DNA of 64,000 nucleotides from Acidaminococcus sp. (GTDB lineage: Bacteria; Bacillota; Negativicutes; Acidaminococcales; Acidaminococcaceae). Position numbers and translations under genes: made by a program. Location: assembly GCA_019416065.1 (NCBI GenBank), contig DXYB01000004.1:12958-76957 (forward strand). Reading direction: 5' to 3'. Shown here piece after piece: positions 58,982 to 64,000 of the stretch (its first letter is position 1; every line of letters starts with the position of its first letter). The notes below the pieces were generated by a model. That model saw nothing but the letters and a program-made list of their open reading frames with translations, did no database searches and was not told where the DNA came from.

Positions 58982-59010
58982 ATTATAGAAGAAAACAGGG
59001 ACACTTGCAA
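58982..59010 (-). promoter_or_regulatory. Promoter of the ccpN-ppsR operon
   Basis: TTGCAA (59010-59005) and TATAAT (58987-58982) on the minus strand with 17 bases between. The -35 lies in the loop of the ppsA terminator hairpin, so transcription from ppsA would interfere. Confidence 0.7.
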
Positions 59011-59028
59011 ATGCAGGCATCCCTGTTT
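58991..59028 (-). terminator. Intrinsic terminator after ppsA
   Basis: AAACAGGGA (58993-59001) and TCCCTGTTT (59020-59028) form a 9-bp stem with inner GC pairs, followed on the minus strand by TTTTCTTC. It is 13 bases beyond the ppsA stop. Confidence 0.8.
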
Positions 59029-59040
59029 GTACTGTATTTT

Positions 59041-61434
59041 TTACCAAGCTAAGAGATCATCATGGAGATTCCGGCCGCGCCCAGTCAATTTGTCCAGAAT
59101 AATCCGCTGTTCCACCTGGGCCACCATTTTTTTGGTAAACTTCACAGCATCAGGGTTCACGCTCATGCTGTCAATGCCGCTTTGCACCAGAAATTCCGCA
59201 AACGCAGGATATACGCTGGCAGCTTGCCCGCACAGTGAAACCGTCTTGCCATCTTTGTGAGCCACCTCAATAAGGTGACGAATGGACCGTTGTACAGCCA
59301 AATTCCGCTCATCAAACAGGTGGGCAATGCCGTCGTTATTCCGATCGCACCCCAAAGTCAGCATAGTTAGATCATTGGACCCAATGGAATAGCCATCCAC
59401 AAATTGGTTAAACTGATCAGCCAGGATAATATTGGCCGGGATTTCTGCCATCAACCACACTTTAAAGTCCGGCCCTCTGTGCAGTCCTTCTTCCGCCATA
59501 ATCTCCACGACTTTTCGTGCTTCTTCCACGGTACGGCAGAACGGGATCATAACGTTCAGGTTTTTCAGACCATATTCTTCCCGGACTTTGCGAACTGCCT
59601 GGATTTCCAGACGGAACGCTTCCGTATATTTAGGATCATAGTAGCGAGAAGCGCCTCTCCAGCCCAACAGGTCACTGGATTCATGGGGTTCAAATTCGTC
59701 CCCTCCCTTGAGATCCCGGTATTCCGTGGATTTGAAATCGCTAAAGCGCAAAGTCACAGGACGCGGAGCCATAGCCGAGCAAACTTTGCGGAACCCTTCT
59801 GCCAGGGCGTCCACCACTTTTTCCGGATGGCCTGTTTTGATCAGATAGAGTGGATGCTCGTGAATATACGTGGTCCAGATAAATTCTTCCCGCATAAGGC
59901 CAATGCCGTCACAAGGAAGTTTGCTGTATTTTTCTGCCAGATCCGGGTCGCCCAAGTTCATGTAGATCTTGGTTCCTGTGACTGGGAAGGTCTCTTCAGC
60001 CACGACAGTCTGTTGGGGAGCTGCCGCTGCTTCTGCCTTTTTCACCTGGAGGTTGCCGGCAAACACAACGCCGTTACTGGCATCCACCGTCACTTCTTCC
60101 CCATCCATCAAAAGATCCGTGGCTGCCTGGCCCCGGCTCTTGGTGCCTACGATGCAAGGGATCCCCAATTCCCGGCTGACGATAGAAGCATGACATGTCA
60201 TTCCGCCGCTATCGGTAACAATTGCCTGGGCTTTTTTCATAGCTGGTACCCAGTCAGGAGCGGTCATTTCCGTTACCAGAATTTCCCCATCCTTAAAAGC
60301 ATCAATATCTTTCGGATCACGGATTACATGGACTTTTCCGTATCCCATGCCTGGGCTGGCTGGAAGTCCTTTAATGAGAACCTTTGCGCTCTTATTGCTG
60401 GCATCATTCTGATTTTCTGCTTCTTGTTTCTTTTCTTTATTTCTCCGGGACCAAACAGTTTCCGGCCGGGCTTGAAGAATCCAGATATTGCCATCTCGTT
60501 CGTCAATGCCCCATTCCATATCCATATAGCAACCATAGTGGGCCTCAATCTTTTTAGCGTACCCGGCTAGCTCCAGAATTTGCTCATTGGAAAGGGTCTG
60601 GCGTTTCCGGTCTGCTTCCGGCACAGGAACTTCTTCCGTGTCGCCCCCCTGCTTGCGCACCAGCATCACGTCCTGTTCATTGACCGTAGCAGACAGGATC
60701 TTCATATCTTGCTTGGATACAATATAGCTGTCAGGGGTCACAATACCACCTACAACATATTCACCCAGTCCATAAGCCCCTTCAATCATGATATTTTTAT
60801 CGTCGCCATTGGCTACGTTGACGGTAAACATAACGCCGGAAGCCTTAGAAAATACCATCATCTGCACTGCCGCGGATAAGGCCAGGGACAAATGATCATA
60901 CCCCTGTTTTTCCCGGTAGTACACAGCACGGTCAGTAAAGCAAGAGGCATAGCATTCCTTCACTTTGGCAATAACGGTTTCTGCACCCTGTACATTCAGG
61001 TACGTATCCTGCTGTCCAGCAAAGCTGGCATCCGGCAAATCTTCCGCCGTAGCACTGGAACGTACCGCCACATACGGCTCTGGTACATTCATTTTCTGTG
61101 CCAATTCCTTATAGGCACCGCGGATGGCGTCCTGCAGATCCTGGGGCATTTCCTGGGCCATAATGGCTTCTCTCAGTTGTCTGCACACACTGCTTAACTG
61201 CTCGCTGTTTTCCACGTCTGTCAAACCAGCAAGAAGGCTGCGCATTCTACTTTCCAGCCCCGTCTCTTTCATAAAGTACCGGTAGGCGTACGCCGTGGTA
61301 GCAAACCCGTAAGGAACGGGCACATCGGTTTTAGACGTCATTTCTCCCAAAGAAGAAGATTTTCCGCCTACAATATCCACATCTTTTCTTTCCAGCTGAT
61401 CAAACCACAACAAATAAGTTTTGGATTTATCCAT
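59041..61434 (-). CDS. ppsA: Phosphoenolpyruvate synthase
   Basis: The 797-residue enzyme converts pyruvate, ATP and water to PEP, AMP and phosphate, the entry step of gluconeogenesis. It has the N-terminal ATP-binding domain (IVGGKSSSLGEM, VAVRSSATAEDLPDASFAGQ) and the swivelling phosphohistidine domain with TDSGGMTCHASIVSRELGIP (His415, regulatory Thr413). The PEP-binding barrel contains GIGLMREEF, NVMIPFCRT and VSLCGQAAS. The Thr-Cys-His site is the target of PpsR encoded downstream. Confidence 0.95.
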   Translation of the reverse strand: MDKSKTYLLWFDQLERKDVDIVGGKSSSLGEMTSKTDVPVPYGFATTAYAYRYFMKETGLESRMRSLLAGLTDVENSEQLSSVCRQLREAIMAQEMPQDLQDAIRGAYKELAQKMNVPEPYVAVRSSATAEDLPDASFAGQQDTYLNVQGAETVIAKVKECYASCFTDRAVYYREKQGYDHLSLALSAAVQMMVFSKASGVMFTVNVANGDDKNIMIEGAYGLGEYVVGGIVTPDSYIVSKQDMKILSATVNEQDVMLVRKQGGDTEEVPVPEADRKRQTLSNEQILELAGYAKKIEAHYGCYMDMEWGIDERDGNIWILQARPETVWSRRNKEKKQEAENQNDASNKSAKVLIKGLPASPGMGYGKVHVIRDPKDIDAFKDGEILVTEMTAPDWVPAMKKAQAIVTDSGGMTCHASIVSRELGIPCIVGTKSRGQAATDLLMDGEEVTVDASNGVVFAGNLQVKKAEAAAAPQQTVVAEETFPVTGTKIYMNLGDPDLAEKYSKLPCDGIGLMREEFIWTTYIHEHPLYLIKTGHPEKVVDALAEGFRKVCSAMAPRPVTLRFSDFKSTEYRDLKGGDEFEPHESSDLLGWRGASRYYDPKYTEAFRLEIQAVRKVREEYGLKNLNVMIPFCRTVEEARKVVEIMAEEGLHRGPDFKVWLMAEIPANIILADQFNQFVDGYSIGSNDLTMLTLGCDRNNDGIAHLFDERNLAVQRSIRHLIEVAHKDGKTVSLCGQAASVYPAFAEFLVQSGIDSMSVNPDAVKFTKKMVAQVEQRIILDKLTGRGRNLHDDLLAW

Positions 61435-61491
61435 GTGTTGTCCGCTCCTTTATGCCACATTAATCAAAGAACTGTCCTTGATTTAGTGTAT

Positions 61492-61520
61492 ACTATATCA
61501 CTTTGTTGTGTTCTATTCAA
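61492..61520 (-). promoter_or_regulatory. ppsA promoter with possible operator
   Basis: TTGAAT (61520-61515) and TATAGT (61497-61492) on the minus strand are 17 bases apart. AGTG-N10-CACT surrounds the -10 box and could be a regulator site, for example for the CcpN-like protein; this last point is inference. Confidence 0.7.
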
Positions 61521-61533
61521 GTAGATAAAAAAA

Positions 61534-62505
61534 TTATTTTTTCCGCAAGAGAAACAAAAAATACGGCGTGCCACACAATGCCGTGATGATCCCTACCCGG
61601 ATCTCACTGCCAGGGAGAACAATCCTTCCCGCCGCATCACAAAAGACTAAAAACACAGCCCCACCTAGCGCACTCAAAGGAAGTAATACTCTATGGTCCG
61701 GCCCCAGCACCAGCCGTAACATATGAGGCACAATAAGCCCTACAAAGCCGATATTGCCCCCCGCACACACCCCTAGGGCCATAACAAGGCTCGTTAAACC
61801 AAGCAGCAGTTTGCGCCATTTAGGTGCGGCTAGTCCCAGAGAAAGAGCCTGTTCTTCCCCTAAAGAAAGTACATTAAGCTGACGCCCCCAAAGAAATAAC
61901 ACACTAAGACTGCACAAAAGCAAAGGCAAGATTCCCCGCACCTGCAACCAGCTTCCAGAAGAAAGGCTCCCCAGTGTCCAGAAAAAATATTGCTGCATCA
62001 CCGCATCCGGAGCAAAACTCAATAGACCTGCTGTGAGGGCTCCGCAAAAAAGGCTCACAGCCACACCGGATAAAAGCAGTTTCAAACGGCTATCCTGTCC
62101 GCCTCGTCCTAAAAAGGCCACACAGGCACAGGCCAAAAGAGCACCACAAAAAGCCCCTAGGGGCAGCCATACAAAATGCAGTTGGGGCAATCCTAAAAGA
62201 AGACTGATCACCGCCCCTAGTGCCGCACCGCCGGATACCCCCAAAATTCCTGGATCGGCCAAAGGGTTGCCAAAAACACCTTGCAGCACGGCCCCCGATG
62301 TGGCTAGCGCCGCTCCTGCCCCCAGTCCCAGCAGCAGCCGCGGCAGGCGAAGATGCACTAATACGTTTTTTTCCAAAGAAGTCAGTGTCCCACACAGTAC
62401 GTGGACGGGGGAAACAGGCACCAGTCCAGCCAGAAGCGACCACACACTGACACAAAAAAGAGCCAGCAAAAGCAGAATAGTGACATTACGTTGTTTTTTG
62501 CACAT
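61534..62505 (-). CDS. FecCD-family ABC transporter permease
   Basis: The 323-residue membrane protein has about nine hydrophobic segments and the FecCD/BtuC signatures LRLPRLLLGLGAGAALATSG, GAVLQGVFGNPLADPGILGV and GNIGFVGLIVPHMLRLVLGP. It forms the channel for iron-siderophore, haem or cobalamin uptake. I start at Met 62505 (AGGAGAAACT before it); the longer frame would run through the tRNA gene. No ATPase or binding protein gene is in view, though they may lie outside this segment. Confidence 0.85.
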   Translation of the reverse strand: MCKKQRNVTILLLLALFCVSVWSLLAGLVPVSPVHVLCGTLTSLEKNVLVHLRLPRLLLGLGAGAALATSGAVLQGVFGNPLADPGILGVSGGAALGAVISLLLGLPQLHFVWLPLGAFCGALLACACVAFLGRGGQDSRLKLLLSGVAVSLFCGALTAGLLSFAPDAVMQQYFFWTLGSLSSGSWLQVRGILPLLLCSLSVLFLWGRQLNVLSLGEEQALSLGLAAPKWRKLLLGLTSLVMALGVCAGGNIGFVGLIVPHMLRLVLGPDHRVLLPLSALGGAVFLVFCDAAGRIVLPGSEIRVGIITALCGTPYFLFLLRKK

Positions 62506-62517
62506 AGTTTCTCCTAC

Positions 62518-62551
62518 GAAAAAAAGGATGCCCCGGAACAATCCGTGCATC
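62518..62551 (-). terminator. Terminator after tRNA-Glu
   Basis: GGATGC (62525-62530) and GCATCC (62546-62551) pair, and TTTTTTT follows on the minus strand. It lies between the tRNA and the permease gene. Confidence 0.75.
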
Positions 62552-62561
62552 CTGTCATTTT

Positions 62562-62637
62562 CTGGTAGCGCCAACGAGAATCGAACTCGTGATTTCGCCT
62601 TGAGAGGGCGACGTCTTAGCCGCTTGACCATGGCGCC
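62562..62637 (-). tRNA. tRNA-Glu (CTC)
   Basis: The 76-base gene folds as a cloverleaf: acceptor GGCGCCA/TGGCGCT, anticodon arm TCGCC-CTCTCAA-GGCGA with CTC at 34-36, T-loop TTCGATT and encoded CCA. The rarer CTC isoacceptor of Glu reads GAG. Confidence 0.9.
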
Positions 62638-62665
62638 AAACATCCTCCTAAGAGGGTACTTGTTA

Positions 62666-62694
62666 AGTATAATCCCCTTAGTAAGACCTGTCAA
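62666..62694 (-). promoter_or_regulatory. Promoter of tRNA-Glu
   Basis: TTGACA (62694-62689) and TATACT (62671-62666) on the minus strand, spacer 17 bases. The first box lies just after the stop of the permease gene at 62698. Confidence 0.8.
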
Positions 62695-62697
62695 GGT

Positions 62698-63861
62698 TTA
62701 TCTTACTCTTTGGATCAAAGCCGTAAGCCCCATCACCAGCACCACATCCGGCAAAGTGCAGCCCACAGGAATATCTAATGTCATCAAATAGCGATAAACC
62801 AGGAAACCGATGCCCCAGACCAGTAGATTTTTCCAAGAAAAGGCCTCCTGATAAAAATCTTTTTTGGCAAAAAGCACACTACTTAAAAGAACCCCTGCCA
62901 TAGGCGCAAAAACAGAACCGATAAAATACAAAAACTCCGTAATATCATCCATGGGATACAGGATTGCTGCCGCCGTGCCCAGTACTGCTGCAGCAATAGC
63001 AAACAGTTTTTCTTTCCCAGCACCGCCAATGGACGTTAAGGAAATCCCGGCAGATAAGGCATCTAGGAACGTCGTGGTTACCGTAGAAAAGACGATAATT
63101 AAGAGTCCTGCTGTTCCCAGACCTGCTTTCAGCATGATGGCGCCCACATCCGTATCCCCGGCAAAGGAGGCAGCACCCATCCCGATGAAGAACATCCAGC
63201 AGCTTACCAGATTATAAGTCACGGTGGATACAAACGTCGCTTTTTTCCCGCTAGCAGCGCTGCAGGTATAGTCCCCCACAACAGGCAGCCAGGAAAGAGG
63301 CATGGAGATCGCAATCTCCAAAGCCGCTCCGAAAGACAGACTGTCGTCCCCGCTAGGAAGTACACCGCTTCCCGCAAAGACCGTAGCGCAAAGCACAAGC
63401 GTCAGCAGAAAAAGAGCCGTCACGGCCACCCGATTCACCTTGGACAGGCCACCGGCTCCCAGGGCAATCCACACCACAATCAGCCCGCCGATCAAAAGAC
63501 AACCTATGGCATGGGAGCCGCCTAGGAGGACTGCTGAGGACAAAGCCCCGTCATAAATCATAATTGCTGTCCAGCCCAATAGTTGGATCACGTTCAGCGC
63601 GGCAAACAGCAATCCACCTTTGTGTCCAAAAGCCATTTTCACGGCTTCCATGGCAGTACGACCGCTTTGCGCGCTGATAAGGCCTACTAAATAAAATAAA
63701 ATGCCACCCAGAACATGCCCCAGCACAATGGCTTCCACTGCCTTTACGGCACCCAAGGGAGCTAGCAATGTCCCGGCAAGAATTTCCGCAATAGATACCC
63801 CAGCGCCGAACCACAACATCCCGTTATCTAGTAACGACGTTTTACCATTTTCCATTGGCAT
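62698..63861 (-). CDS. cytX: CytX-like pyrimidine/HMP permease (NCS1 family)
   Basis: The 387-residue membrane protein has about twelve hydrophobic segments. Its start, LLDNGMLWFGAGVSIAEILA followed by GTLLAPLGAVKAVEAIVLGH, resembles NCS1-type CytX, a putative hydroxymethylpyrimidine importer of thiamine salvage. The TGWTAIMIYDGA-like segment and SMPLSWLPVVGDYTC fit cytosine-permease relatives. A TPP riboswitch, frequent before cytX, was not found in the leader, so the substrate is uncertain. AAGGAAG lies before the ATG. Confidence 0.7.
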   Translation of the reverse strand: MPMENGKTSLLDNGMLWFGAGVSIAEILAGTLLAPLGAVKAVEAIVLGHVLGGILFYLVGLISAQSGRTAMEAVKMAFGHKGGLLFAALNVIQLLGWTAIMIYDGALSSAVLLGGSHAIGCLLIGGLIVVWIALGAGGLSKVNRVAVTALFLLTLVLCATVFAGSGVLPSGDDSLSFGAALEIAISMPLSWLPVVGDYTCSAASGKKATFVSTVTYNLVSCWMFFIGMGAASFAGDTDVGAIMLKAGLGTAGLLIIVFSTVTTTFLDALSAGISLTSIGGAGKEKLFAIAAAVLGTAAAILYPMDDITEFLYFIGSVFAPMAGVLLSSVLFAKKDFYQEAFSWKNLLVWGIGFLVYRYLMTLDIPVGCTLPDVVLVMGLTALIQRVR

Positions 63862-63900
63862 TTCCCTACTTCCTTTTTGGATTCTCCCCTTTTCTTTCTC

Positions 63901-63929
63901 ATTGTACGGGAAAAGTCATAGCTTGTCCA
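63901..63929 (-). promoter_or_regulatory. Promoter of the permease gene
   Basis: TGGACA (63929-63924) and TACAAT (63906-63901) on the minus strand with a 17-base spacer. The leader to the ATG is about 35 bases. Beyond it, to 64000, I see no gene. Confidence 0.65.
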
Positions 63930-64000
63930 TATAAAATGCAGTCTGGACGGCGTTAGTTTTTTGTTAGTTGGATATGGTTAGAGATTCCCCTTGGGTATAA

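Noticed and set aside
59404..60570. Plus-strand frame of 388 codons within ppsA
   Set aside because: Fully antisense to well-conserved PEP synthase sequence; no start signals.
62506..62694. 63-residue N-terminal extension of the FecCD permease
   Set aside because: The extended frame runs through tRNA-Glu and its terminator. The ATG at 62505 has a good ribosome binding site and starts at the usual family N-terminus.
63862..64000. TPP riboswitch before the CytX-like gene
   Set aside because: The leader after the predicted promoter is only about 35 bases and lacks the CTGAGA and conserved ACC-TGAT elements of the TPP aptamer.

Overview
The window is the right-hand part of a large integrated prophage (about positions 1-53,640) followed by about 10 kb of host chromosome. 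The host segment carries rpoD, dnaG, ppsR, a ccpN-like regulator, ppsA, a FecCD-type permease, a CytX-like permease and two tRNA genes, all on the minus strand. The ccpN-ppsR pair beside dnaG-rpoD is a Firmicutes arrangement. Base composition is moderate, and I would guess a Negativicute such as an Acidaminococcus relative, but nothing here proves the genus.

The prophage looks podovirus-like. It has a P22-type portal, an SU10/DUF5309-type capsid protein, two related head-tail adaptor proteins, a beta-rich nozzle protein and tail fibre genes. It has no tape-measure, sheath or long-tail genes. Reading from the attachment end (right) to the left there are five blocks. (1) Lysogeny genes on the plus strand: repressor, ImmA peptidase, a membrane protein and a serine recombinase that ends inside tRNA(CAT). 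(2) A divergent early operon on the minus strand: Cro-like protein, YqaJ exonuclease, RecT, replication initiator, DnaC-type loader, SSB, dUTPase, a C5 methyltransferase, a Tad2-DUF3310 fusion and many small proteins. (3) A plus-strand two-gene island (34 kb) between terminators. (4) A RinA-like regulator, a RepL-like winged-helix gene and the late morphogenesis operon. (5) Three ejection-type proteins, the last a 4,407-residue polyvalent protein of 13.2 kb, then the start of a GH25 endolysin that runs off the left edge.

The parts fit one life cycle. A divergent promoter region with three near-identical operators (50.80-50.90 kb) sets lysogeny against early expression, and ImmA probably removes the repressor. 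The early genes recombine, replicate and protect DNA. The RinA-like protein probably turns on the late genes. The ejection proteins would enter the cell with the DNA. The giant protein combines cell-wall cutting domains (transglycosylase, M15 peptidase) with ParB-like, helicase, DNA methyltransferase and protease-like domains, as expected of a DarB-like antirestriction protein fused to a T7 gp16-like ejection protein.

The most unusual items are this giant fusion, a Hint domain with a degenerate C-terminal junction on the neighbouring ejection protein, a Tad2-like anti-Thoeris domain fused to DUF3310, an HNH homing-type gene that left behind the displaced 3' end of its neighbour, a truncated dUTPase copy, a plus-strand small RNA candidate at 49.0 kb, and an acidic-protein/HTH pair with an operator palindrome that resembles an anti-CRISPR locus in layout only.
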